A stretch of 10,597 nucleotides of DNA from assembly GCA_964619265.1 (NCBI GenBank), contig CAZUCE010000063.1, positions 1 to 10,597 of the forward strand. The letters are read 5' to 3'. The DNA is from CAZUCE01 sp964619265 (GTDB lineage Bacteria > Planctomycetota > UBA1135 > GCA-002686595). The first letter of the stretch is position 1. Every line of letters begins with the position of its first letter. Made by a program: the position numbers and the translations under genes. Of this stretch, positions 1 to 6,690 are shown piece after piece. A model generated the notes under the pieces. It was not told the DNA's origin. It was given only the letters and a program-made list of their open reading frames with translations, and searched no databases.

Positions 1-1119
1 CCCCTGACCCCCCCCGCAGCTCGGCCCCATTCCGGACTGGGCGACGCGGGAGCGGCGGCCCATCAGGCTGGCCCTCCGGACGGAAGAGCCGTCGCGGCCA
101 CCCAGCCCCTGACCGATCCGAGCCCCCTCGGAAACCGAGAAGCGCTCACCGAGGGCAGCCTGCGCCCCAAACGCTTCGAGGACTTTGTCGGACAGACCCG
201 GGTGATCGAGAACCTGAAGGTCGCCCTGGAGGCCGCGCGCGTCCGCGAGGAACCGCCCGATCATGTGCTGCTCTCCGGCCCCCCCGGCCTCGGCAAGACC
301 ACCTTGGCTCGGATCCTCAGCACCGAGCTCGGCACTCATCTGCACACCACCAGCGGCCCGGCCCTCGATCGCCCGCGCGACCTGGTCGGCATCCTGTCCA
401 ACCTCCAGCGCGGCGACGTCCTATTCGTCGACGAGATCCACCGCGTTCCGATCTCGGTCGAGGAATACCTGTACAGCGCCATGGAGGATCTCTCCATCGA
501 CTTGACCGTCAACGATGGTCCGGCCGCGCGCATCGTTCAGCTACGGCTCGAACCCTTCACCCTGGTTGGGGCCACGACCCGTGAAGGCCTGCTGAGCGCT
601 CCATTCCGCGCTCGCTTCGGGCTGCTTGAGCGGTTCGAGCCCTACCCGCCGGAGGACCTCGAGACGATCGTCTTGCGTTCCGCCGGCGTGCTTGGGATGC
701 AGTTGGAGCCGGCCGCAGCCGCCGAAATCGCACGCCGTTCGCGGGGCACGCCACGGGTCGCCAACCGCTTGCTCGCCCGCGTTCGCGACCTAGCGCAGGT
801 AGAGCGAGTCGAGCTCGTCCCCGCGGCCTTGGTTTGCGCCTGCATGGATCGACTCGGCGTCGATGCCGAGGGTCTCGAGGAAATCGACCGACAGTTGCTG
901 CGCTACTTGGCCCGCGATCCGGTGACGCCGGTCGGACTGAAGACGCTCGCGGCCGCCCTTGGCGAGAGCGAAGACACCATCGAAGAAGTGCTGGAGCCGC
1001 ATCTCCTGCGCGAAGGTCTGCTCCATAAGACCGCACGCGGCCGGCAGATCACTCCGGCCGGCTGCCAGGCCGTCGGCCGTTCGGGATCCGCAAGCGCAGG
1101 AGGCGAGTTGTTCTCTTGA
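1..1119 (+). CDS. ruvB: Holliday junction branch-migration ATPase RuvB, 5'-partial at window edge
   Basis: RuvB forms hexameric rings that drive branch migration of Holliday junctions with RuvA, before RuvC cuts, in recombinational repair in the cytoplasm. Counting codons from base 1, the N-terminal RPKRFEDFVGQ block is at about 56-66, Walker A GPPGLGKTT at 93-101, Walker B FVDEIHR around 143-148 and sensor 1 GATTREG near 190-196. The arginine-finger region APFRARFG follows, then sensor 2 GTPRVANRLLARVRD near 249-263. A C-terminal winged-helix domain contains TPVGLKTLAAALGE and ends in a short Gly/Ser-rich tail. The frame is open to base 1 with no ATG, GTG or TTG before the GTG at 202. That GTG would delete the conserved RPKRFEDFVGQ block, so the true start lies upstream of the window. 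The roughly 55 residues before that block are Pro/Ala/Gly-rich and unlike the short N-terminus of most RuvB proteins. The identification is secure; only the start is unknown. Confidence 0.96.
   Translation, partial: PLTPPAARPHSGLGDAGAAAHQAGPPDGRAVAATQPLTDPSPLGNREALTEGSLRPKRFEDFVGQTRVIENLKVALEAARVREEPPDHVLLSGPPGLGKTTLARILSTELGTHLHTTSGPALDRPRDLVGILSNLQRGDVLFVDEIHRVPISVEEYLYSAMEDLSIDLTVNDGPAARIVQLRLEPFTLVGATTREGLLSAPFRARFGLLERFEPYPPEDLETIVLRSAGVLGMQLEPAAAAEIARRSRGTPRVANRLLARVRDLAQVERVELVPAALVCACMDRLGVDAEGLEEIDRQLLRYLARDPVTPVGLKTLAAALGESEDTIEEVLEPHLLREGLLHKTARGRQITPAGCQAVGRSGSASAGGELFS
1098..1103 (+). promoter_or_regulatory. Shine-Dalgarno sequence for the SpoIID-domain gene
   Basis: A perfect AGGAGG lies inside the end of ruvB, 12 nt before the TTG at 1116. 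The spacing is longer than usual, but no other in-frame start is nearby, so it supports the overlapping TTG. It is the only full consensus Shine-Dalgarno I can find ahead of a gene here. Confidence 0.6.
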
Positions 1120-2540
1120 AGCCTCCCCACGATCCCCTCGCCGAGTCCGGCTCCCCGCCGAGATTTCCCCGCCGCAGCGTGCCGGAGAATCTAGCCGACC
1201 CACGCAACTTTGAATCTGCTGGCAGCGAGCGCTCCCAGACCGGCGGCGTCGCCGGTTACTACGCGGAGCTCGACCGGTCCAAAGGGACTGCGCGCTCCGG
1301 TCGGTCGAAAACCTGGTTCGCGCGCTCCCTGGTCCTGTTGATCGGGTTGATTTGCGGAGCCTGCCTCTCTGCTCGGCTCCCCGGAGAACTCCTCGTCTCG
1401 GCGGCTCGCCTTCCCGGCCCAGCGCCCGGCCATGTTGCGGTTCGTTTGGCGGAAGCCGAAGGCCGATTCGACCTCAACCTCGAGGGGCAAATCGCAAGTT
1501 CGGCCGAGATCGGATCCCCAGCCGTCGTCAAGCTGATCCGCGAAGGTAGCGACGTCGTCGCCATCCTTGCCGACGGCAGCGAGCAGCGCGAGGCGTGGTT
1601 CCGAATCGAACCAACCCATTCCGGCGGAGAAGTTCGGTTTGAAGACCGGCGTTTCCGTGGACCGATCCTCGTCGAACCCCGCTCCAGCGGCGGACTGCGA
1701 GCCACCCATTACGCCGAACTCGAAGATTACGTGCGTGACGTGGTCGCCGCGGAACTCCCCTTGTGGAACGCCAACTCGGCGGAGCTCGGCGCACAGGCCA
1801 TCGCGGCGCGCACCTACGCGCGCGCGACCCTCGGCACTCGCGGTCTCGATAGCAGTTCGCCCTTTCTGTGGGACGACCAGCGCGACCAAGTGTTTCGCGG
1901 ACGTTTCCAGCCAACGCCGTCGGAGCGCAACCGCGGCCTAGAACGCCTGCTCGACCGCGCGGTCGACGAAACCCGTGGGCAAGTCCTTGCGCAGTCCGGT
2001 CAGGTCGCCACCGCGAGCTTCCACGCCAGCTGTGGAGGACGAACCTCCCTGCGAAGCGAAGTGTTCGGCGGCACCGATGGTGCGAGCGCTCTGACACGCT
2101 GCGATCCCTGCGCCGGTCTGCCGGCTGGCCACCAAGTCCCCTCTCCCAACTGGAACTGGACAGCGAGCTCCGCCCAACTGTCGGCGCTCGCAGAAGCATT
2201 CGGCTTGGGCGATCGACTCGAGAGCCTGCGGCCTGCTTCCATCGACCACGGTGGTCGTTGGCTGACCGTCGAATTGCGCGGCAACGGCGGGACGACGACG
2301 CGAAGGTTCCAGGAATTCCGGCGCGTACTGGGCTTCCAGCAACTCCCCAGTGGTGTGATCACGCGTACCTGGCCGGCCCTCGGCGCGAAGATCGAGAGCG
2401 GGTTCTACTTCGAAGGCCGCGGTCGCGGCCATGGGGTTGGGCTCTGCCAGCACGGCGCACACGGCTACGGCGAACGGGGCTGGAGTTCTCGCGAAATCCT
2501 CGAGCACTACTACCGCGGCGCCGAGATCGCCGTCCGGTGA
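1116..2540 (+). CDS. Membrane-anchored SpoIID/LytB-domain protein (putative peptidoglycan lytic transglycosylase)
   Basis: The SpoIID/LytB family includes B. subtilis SpoIID, which cleaves glycan strands stripped of stem peptides, and the amidase enhancer LytB. The 474-residue product has a polar, disordered-looking N-terminus (1-65), then one hydrophobic segment around 70-87 (SLVLLIGLICGACL), most likely an anchor with the rest outside the membrane. The domain signature begins at about 202 with LEDYVRDVVAAELP, where E213 matches the family's catalytic glutamate position. It continues through AQAIAARTYA (226-235), ATASFHASCGGRTS (298-311) with H303, C306 and a nearby CDPC (329-332) as candidate metal ligands, and ends with RGRGHGVGLCQHGAHGYG (435-452). 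The start is a TTG overlapping the ruvB TGA as TTGA. A start nearer the membrane segment is possible but lacks support. No sporulation genes are nearby, so a general cell-wall role is inferred. Confidence 0.88.
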   Translation: MKPPHDPLAESGSPPRFPRRSVPENLADPRNFESAGSERSQTGGVAGYYAELDRSKGTARSGRSKTWFARSLVLLIGLICGACLSARLPGELLVSAARLPGPAPGHVAVRLAEAEGRFDLNLEGQIASSAEIGSPAVVKLIREGSDVVAILADGSEQREAWFRIEPTHSGGEVRFEDRRFRGPILVEPRSSGGLRATHYAELEDYVRDVVAAELPLWNANSAELGAQAIAARTYARATLGTRGLDSSSPFLWDDQRDQVFRGRFQPTPSERNRGLERLLDRAVDETRGQVLAQSGQVATASFHASCGGRTSLRSEVFGGTDGASALTRCDPCAGLPAGHQVPSPNWNWTASSAQLSALAEAFGLGDRLESLRPASIDHGGRWLTVELRGNGGTTTRRFQEFRRVLGFQQLPSGVITRTWPALGAKIESGFYFEGRGRGHGVGLCQHGAHGYGERGWSSREILEHYYRGAEIAVR

Positions 2541-3730
2541 GCGGCCCCACAGGATTGACCGGTTCCAGCGACCTGGCGACGCCCCCGCCGATCGAAGAGG
2601 AACGCGCCTTCTCGTACTCCGTTGAAGCGCGCGACCCCGGCAGCTCGGCGCGCCTGGGCACCTTCGCGACCCCCCATGGCTCGTTGCCAACGCCCGCGTT
2701 CATGCCGGTTGGGACTCGCGCGACCGTCAAGGGCCTGCTGCCCGAGCAGGTTCGACAGGTCGGCACGCGCATGCTGTTGGCGAACACCTACCATCTCGCG
2801 CTGCGACCGGGAGAGCAGATTGTCCGCGAGCTCGGCGGCTTGCATCGCTTCATGGGCTGGGATGGCCCGATCCTGACCGACTCGGGCGGCTACCAGATCT
2901 TTAGCCTCGCTCACCTAACCCAATTGTCCGAGCGCGGCGCGCGCGTCCGGTCGGTCGTCGACGGATCGATCGTCGACCTCACGCCCGAACGGGCCATCGA
3001 CATCCAGCGCGCGCTCGGAGCCGACGTCATCATGGCGCTCGACCACTGCGCCTCCTCCCCGACGGATCGCGACGCGGTCGAACACGCCAAGGCTCGCACG
3101 GACCGCTGGCTAGCGCGCTGCGTGCAGCAGTTTCGCGGGGGTCGTACCGACCGCACCCCCCAGGCCCTGTTCGGAATCGTACAGGGCGGAGCCTTCGAGG
3201 ATCTGCGCCGGGAAAGTGCCCTGGCCACCGCCGAACATGACCTGCCCGGCTATGCGATCGGCGGGGTGAGCGTCGGCGAACAGGAGAGCGCCATGCACGT
3301 GGCGGTCGAATCCGCGGTCAAGCACCTGCCCGAGGATCGGCCGCGCTACCTGATGGGCGTCGGATCCCCGCGCGATTTCCTGTGGGCCATCGAGCGCGGC
3401 GTCGATCTATTCGACTGCGTGACCCCCACACGGCACGGACGCAATCACCAGGCTTACACGCGCGAAGGCCGGCTCAACCTGCGCAACCAGCGCTTTGCGA
3501 AGGACCCGCGCCCCGTCGAAGAAGACTGCGACTGTCCTGCCTGCGTGCAATTCTCGCGGAGCTACCTTCGACACCTATGCAAGTCGGGCGAGATGCTCGC
3601 CGGAGCCTTGCTGAGTCTCCACAACCTGCGATTCTTCCACCGCCTGATGGAAGAAGTTCGCGAAGCGATTCCCGCCGGCAACCTGGCCGCGGTTCGCGAG
3701 CGCTACCAAGGCGCCGCCGATTCGCTCTAG
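2537..3730 (+). CDS. tgt: tRNA-guanine transglycosylase (queuosine tRNA modification)
   Basis: Bacterial TGT exchanges guanine-34 in tRNAs for Asp, Asn, His and Tyr for preQ1, the base-exchange step of queuosine synthesis. Starting at the GTG that overlaps the previous stop (GTGA), the product is 397 residues, close to the usual 370-390. The TIM-barrel motifs are intact: TDSGGYQIFSLA (114-125) with the general-base Asp115, FGIVQGG (212-218), GGVSVGE (242-248), and FDCVTPTRHGRNH (292-304) with the nucleophile Asp293. The structural zinc site is C331, C333, C336 and H362. The same frame stays open far upstream inside the SpoIID-domain gene, but that stretch has no TGT homology and is rejected. 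A TTG at 2555 is the alternative start. No queA or yajC homologue follows; instead a minus-strand gene converges after a 15-nt gap. Confidence 0.96.
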   Translation: MSGPTGLTGSSDLATPPPIEEERAFSYSVEARDPGSSARLGTFATPHGSLPTPAFMPVGTRATVKGLLPEQVRQVGTRMLLANTYHLALRPGEQIVRELGGLHRFMGWDGPILTDSGGYQIFSLAHLTQLSERGARVRSVVDGSIVDLTPERAIDIQRALGADVIMALDHCASSPTDRDAVEHAKARTDRWLARCVQQFRGGRTDRTPQALFGIVQGGAFEDLRRESALATAEHDLPGYAIGGVSVGEQESAMHVAVESAVKHLPEDRPRYLMGVGSPRDFLWAIERGVDLFDCVTPTRHGRNHQAYTREGRLNLRNQRFAKDPRPVEEDCDCPACVQFSRSYLRHLCKSGEMLAGALLSLHNLRFFHRLMEEVREAIPAGNLAAVRERYQGAADSL

Positions 3731-3745
3731 TTCTCTCGGCTGGAT

Positions 3746-5074
3746 CTACTTGACCCGCGAGACCGCGAGCACCTCGATGCGCGCCACCTCGGCGCGAATC
3801 AGCGGCGACTCGAGTGCCTCTTCGGACTCGGCCGGTTCAGCTGCAATGCCCAATTCGCAGCCCACGAACATCTCCAGGTCGTAGCGCCCGCTCTCGCAGA
3901 TCAACTCGGCGACCGGCTCATTGCCGCGCCAAAGCCGGAACACGCGTGCGCCGGAGGCTTCCTGGATGCGCTCGAGCCGGCCGCGCAGGTCGAACCGGCC
4001 AAACTGCGGGTCCTTCTCGCGAACGCGCTCCCATTGATCCTGTTGTCGGCGGACCAGTTCCTGCCAGCGCAGTTGCTTTTCCTCTTCGAGGCGCTTTTTG
4101 GTCTCAAACAGAACGGCGTGTCCGGAGACGTACTCCTTCTCACGCGCCACTTCCTGGCGGGTGAGCGGATCGGGATCGAGCTCGAGGATCATGTCGAGCC
4201 GGGTTTGCAGCTGATCAAAATCAGGCAGGTCCTTCTGAACTTCGAGAGCGATCTCTTCGCGCACGGTCTTGAGCGCTGCGAGGGCGGCAGGCAGCGGGCG
4301 GCCGGAAGACGCCCCGCCGGCCTCAAGGCCGGCGCTGGCTTCCTGAACCTGTGCGGAGTCTCCAACGCGCGGAGCCCGGGTCCCTTCCGCCACGGCGCGC
4401 TCGGCTCGTGCCCACAGGAGTTGGCCGTTCTCCTCCCGGTTGAGCGCGCGCGTGCGCTCCGCTTGGATGTACGCGCCAGCGCCCGGCGGACTCCAGATGC
4501 GAGCCCACACCTCTTCGTCCAGGGCCTTGCCCGGTTCGGACAGCTCGATCAGAGCGACGCGGTCCCCGGCCATCAGGCGCTCAGGAATGTTGTAGTTGTT
4601 GACGCTGTTCTCGTCGGTCGTGGGTGCCGGACGCATGTTGATCCGGTTGCGCGTCACCTCCAGCACGCCTTCGCGATCGGTCTCGCGCAGAAATCGACCG
4701 TAGACCCAAACGGGGAATCCGCCGGGCACATCGACTTCCAGCCAGCCGCCATCGACTTCGCGGTGAACCGCGACGATCGTTCCGGCGGGAATTTCGGTGA
4801 TCCCCACGCCCTGCACATCGGGCAGGTTGAGCATCCGCGCGCCCTCGGATCGAACCATGGCAAAACGCAGGACTTCGCGCCCGCCGTGGGCGTCGTTCTC
4901 GGCGGTCTGAGCGGGAGCCTCGGTGGGGACTCCCTCCTGGAGAGTTGCTGGAGCCGCCTGAAGCGATCCAATCGCCACCAGGGCCAGCCCCGCGGCCAGC
5001 CCCATGGCAGGTAGCCCGGGGATGCCCTGGCGGAAGACCGTCGGAGAGTGGAACGAAGGGAGTTGGACGCGCAT
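3746..5074 (-). CDS. Secreted protein with two SH3-like modules, coiled coil and C-terminal beta module
   Basis: The function is unknown. Numbering is from a possible TTG start at 5098, which gives 450 residues; the ATG at 5074 given here is residue 9 and yields 442. A hydrophobic stretch (about 31-47, AMGLAAGLALVAIGSLQ) followed by AAPA looks like a signal peptide. Residues 74-140 and 145-215 resemble two SH3-like folds, with GWLEVDVPGGFPVWVYGRFL in the first and NRINMRPAP in the second. An Ala/Gly-rich linker (230-270) leads to a charged, probably coiled-coil segment (315-365). A C-terminal beta-rich unit starts at GRFDLRGRLERI and ends EVARIEVLAVSRVK. SH3 modules in exported proteins commonly bind peptidoglycan, so an envelope role is plausible. 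The TTG has a weak AAGGGA upstream and the ATG has none. The gene is divergent from panD and convergent with tgt. Confidence 0.82.
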   Translation of the reverse strand: MRVQLPSFHSPTVFRQGIPGLPAMGLAAGLALVAIGSLQAAPATLQEGVPTEAPAQTAENDAHGGREVLRFAMVRSEGARMLNLPDVQGVGITEIPAGTIVAVHREVDGGWLEVDVPGGFPVWVYGRFLRETDREGVLEVTRNRINMRPAPTTDENSVNNYNIPERLMAGDRVALIELSEPGKALDEEVWARIWSPPGAGAYIQAERTRALNREENGQLLWARAERAVAEGTRAPRVGDSAQVQEASAGLEAGGASSGRPLPAALAALKTVREEIALEVQKDLPDFDQLQTRLDMILELDPDPLTRQEVAREKEYVSGHAVLFETKKRLEEEKQLRWQELVRRQQDQWERVREKDPQFGRFDLRGRLERIQEASGARVFRLWRGNEPVAELICESGRYDLEMFVGCELGIAAEPAESEEALESPLIRAEVARIEVLAVSRVK

Positions 5075-5177
5075 CTTGGAGACCGGGGGCTGGAACAAGC
5101 TGATCCCTTACTCTATCTGCCTCAAGAGCCTCCCTTCGAGCCCCAGTCGGTTCCTTCCGGTCTCCGGAGGGTCCGCT

Positions 5178-5254
5178 GGGCCATCCAAGCCCTCCAGGGC
5201 CGATGCCGATTCGGCTCGGCTTCCCCTGGATGGCCCCCGGGGGAGCTCCCCCGG
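5178..5254 (+). promoter_or_regulatory. Candidate structured leader or regulatory element in the panD divergent spacer
   Basis: A perfect 10-bp inverted repeat, GGGCCATCCA (5178-5187) with TGGATGGCCC (5227-5236), encloses two further hairpins. One is CCC-TCCA-GGG (5190-5199). The other spans 5199-5220, with arms GCCGA/TCGGC and GCC/GGC, one bulged T and a GATTC loop. TCCAGGG (5193-5199) can instead pair with CCCTGGA (5224-5230), a mutually exclusive alternative. Immediately downstream is an 18-bp perfect palindrome, CCGGGGGAGCTCCCCCGG (5237-5254). The element lies 108 nt before the panD ATG and, read on the other strand, about 100-180 nt before the SH3-protein gene, so the strand is uncertain. 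Two G.T pairs extend the inner stem only when read as + strand RNA. It could be a leader, an operator or a chance GC-rich fold; I recognise no known riboswitch. Confidence 0.35.
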
Positions 5255-5362
5255 CAGGCCTCCGGTCGAGCGCTGCTCGCCGATCCAGCCACACCCGTTT
5301 TTCGCTCTTCAGACTCCCTCGGCCCGCCCGGGCCCAACCGAGGCCTCGCCCCGATTCGCTCC

Positions 5363-5734
5363 ATGCGCAACTTTCTGCACTCCAAAATCCACCGGGCCCG
5401 GGTCACCGAGGCCAACGTGGACTACGTCGGCTCGGTCACGATCGACGAAGCCCTGCTCAAGGCCGCTGATATCAAGGAATTCGAGCAGGTCCAAATCGTT
5501 GACGTCACCAACGGCAACCGCCTGGTGACCTACGCCATCAAAGGCGAGCGCGACTCGGGCGTGATCGGCATCAACGGCGCCGCGGCCCACCTGGTCCAGG
5601 AAGGCGACTTCGTCATCCTGATGACTTACACCCTGGCCGAAGAACCCGTCGAGCCAACCTGTGTGCTGGTGGACGAACAGAACCGCTTCGTGCGCTACTT
5701 GCGCGAAACCGAGCGCGCTGTTCCGAGCTTCTGA
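5363..5734 (+). CDS. panD: Aspartate 1-decarboxylase precursor (beta-alanine for pantothenate)
   Basis: PanD converts L-aspartate to beta-alanine, the amine half of pantothenate and hence of coenzyme A. The 123-residue product has the family's usual length and motifs. A lysine at 8 lies in HSKIHRARVTEAN. YVGSVTID carries the Gly23-Ser24 self-cleavage site, where Ser24 becomes the pyruvoyl cofactor. VTNGNRLVTYAIKGERDSG (48-66) holds the active-site Arg53, Thr56 and Tyr57, and NGAAAHLVQEGD (71-82) is conserved. The protein is therefore expected to self-process. The reading frame is open further upstream, but homology begins exactly at this ATG, and an N-terminal extension would be incompatible with the family. 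No clear Shine-Dalgarno precedes it. panB and panC are not in the window. It is divergent from the SH3-protein gene and convergent with comF. Confidence 0.96.
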   Translation: MRNFLHSKIHRARVTEANVDYVGSVTIDEALLKAADIKEFEQVQIVDVTNGNRLVTYAIKGERDSGVIGINGAAAHLVQEGDFVILMTYTLAEEPVEPTCVLVDEQNRFVRYLRETERAVPSF

Positions 5735-5741
5735 CAGGGCC

Positions 5742-5782
5742 CCCGGTTCTTAGGACCCGGTGTGGGTCCTTTAGGAACCGGG
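5742..5782. terminator. Two-part hairpin between convergent panD and comF, probable bidirectional terminator
   Basis: CCCGGTT (5742-5748) pairs with AACCGGG (5776-5782), and AGGACCC (5752-5758) pairs with GGGTCCT (5764-5770), around a 5-nt loop. The two 7-bp stems are separated by an asymmetric internal loop (3 nt against 5). The element begins 7 nt after the panD stop, and the TAA stop of comF (5771-5773) lies within it. There is no T-tract on either strand, so it is not a textbook intrinsic terminator. Its position suggests a shared stop or RNA-stabilising structure. Confidence 0.55.
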
Positions 5783-6601
5783 AGGATCCGCGCGGGCCGC
5801 GAGCGCGAGCCCCAAAAACAAGGGGGACGAGCCGCGCACTTTCCGGGCGGCCTCCGATGCGGTCGAGAGGGTTGTCCCCACATCGTCGACGAGCCACACC
5901 CCGCGGCCCCGGAGGCGCTTGGGCCACGGACGCCGAACTCGGAAGGCCCCGCGCACATTGCTCCGCCGCTCGCGGGCGAAGGGCGACCCTTGAGGAGGTG
6001 CCACGCTGGGACGACGAAGCGCCAGCCCCAACTCTCCGAAACCTGCGTCGACGATGGCCTGGGCCAACAAGACGGCTTGATCAAATCCTCGGTCGAAGCG
6101 CCGAGCACCGTGCAGCGGAATGGGAACGATCCACGGTTCGGGGTTGTGGCTTTTGGGGTGATCCGGATCGCCCGGATGATTGGGACCTTCGGGGCGGCCG
6201 GGGGCTGACGTTCCGTGCTCCGCAGGCCTCGCCACGAGTCGCGCGGCCAAGGCGCGTCCGAGGGGCCTAGCCAGGGCAGGGCGCGGCGCGTGCTTGAATC
6301 GCAACAACAGCTCGCGCAAAGCCGGATCGCGGTAGCTCCCGAGGCAAACCGTGGCGTCTACCGCGGGCGCTTCCCCCCGGCGGCAGGGAGCACAAGTCGC
6401 GTGGGCAGCCCCTAGGTTGGCGATGGCTTCGGGCAAAGTTCGCGCGCACCGCCCGCAGCGCCGGTCGAGGCCGGGCGTGCGGAGCGGGGCGTCAAGCGGG
6501 CGACAGGCTTCACAGGCCGGTTGGTTCGGTTCACAACGCCGGCCACACAGTTCGCAGGTCGGCGGAAACAAGAGGTCGAGCCAAGGATCGAGAACCTTCA
6601 C
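5771..6601 (-). CDS. comF: ComF-family phosphoribosyltransferase-like protein
   Basis: ComF proteins are cytoplasmic, have a type I phosphoribosyltransferase fold with an N-terminal zinc module, and are needed for DNA uptake in competent bacteria. Their biochemical reaction is poorly defined. The 276-residue product starts with LDLLFPPTCELCG and has paired cysteines at 16/19, 30/33, 49/52 and 70/73, plus C23. Other family blocks are LLLRFKHAP (98-106), VPIPLHGARRFDRGFDQA (159-176), ERRSNVRGAF (211-220) and the PRPP loop VWLVDDVGTTLSTA (235-248). The family consensus usually has Gly where this loop has Leu after TT. A Pro/Gly/His-rich insertion (about 128-156) accounts for length above the usual 220-240 residues. 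The start is a GTG at 6601, with AAGGAG only 2 nt before it and an in-frame TAA shortly upstream, so no longer start exists. No other competence genes are visible. Confidence 0.9.
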   Translation of the reverse strand: MKVLDPWLDLLFPPTCELCGRRCEPNQPACEACRPLDAPLRTPGLDRRCGRCARTLPEAIANLGAAHATCAPCRRGEAPAVDATVCLGSYRDPALRELLLRFKHAPRPALARPLGRALAARLVARPAEHGTSAPGRPEGPNHPGDPDHPKSHNPEPWIVPIPLHGARRFDRGFDQAVLLAQAIVDAGFGELGLALRRPSVAPPQGSPFARERRSNVRGAFRVRRPWPKRLRGRGVWLVDDVGTTLSTASEAARKVRGSSPLFLGLALAARADPPGS

Positions 6602-6690
6602 GGCTCCTTGGACGTTCCATTCGCTCGGAAGTTACCGATCCGCGCCCATCTTCAAGCGAGGCTCGAGGCTCAGGCGCAGCTCCGCGTGCC

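Noticed and set aside
557..1036. Minus-strand reading frame inside ruvB
   Set aside because: It is Arg/Ala/Pro-rich and antisense to highly conserved RuvB motifs; a GC-rich shadow frame.
1868..2536. In-frame upstream extension of tgt (a 620-residue reading)
   Set aside because: The added stretch lies wholly within the SpoIID-domain gene in another frame, is Arg/Pro-rich and has no TGT homology. TGT homology starts just after the GTG at 2537.
4034..5014. 326-residue plus-strand reading frame opposite the SH3-protein gene
   Set aside because: It is antisense to a gene with clear signal peptide and domains, has no recognisable motif, and is explained by strong codon bias at high GC.
5048..5362. 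In-frame upstream extension of panD (a 228-residue reading)
   Set aside because: PanD is a short protein that starts a few residues before HSKIHRARVT; the extension runs across the divergent spacer and the opposite gene's start and has no motif.
5099..5362. Mobile element remnant (MITE-like) suggested by the inverted repeats in the panD spacer
   Set aside because: No flanking target-site duplication or terminal repeat pair bounding the whole element is visible, so a local structured element is the simpler reading.
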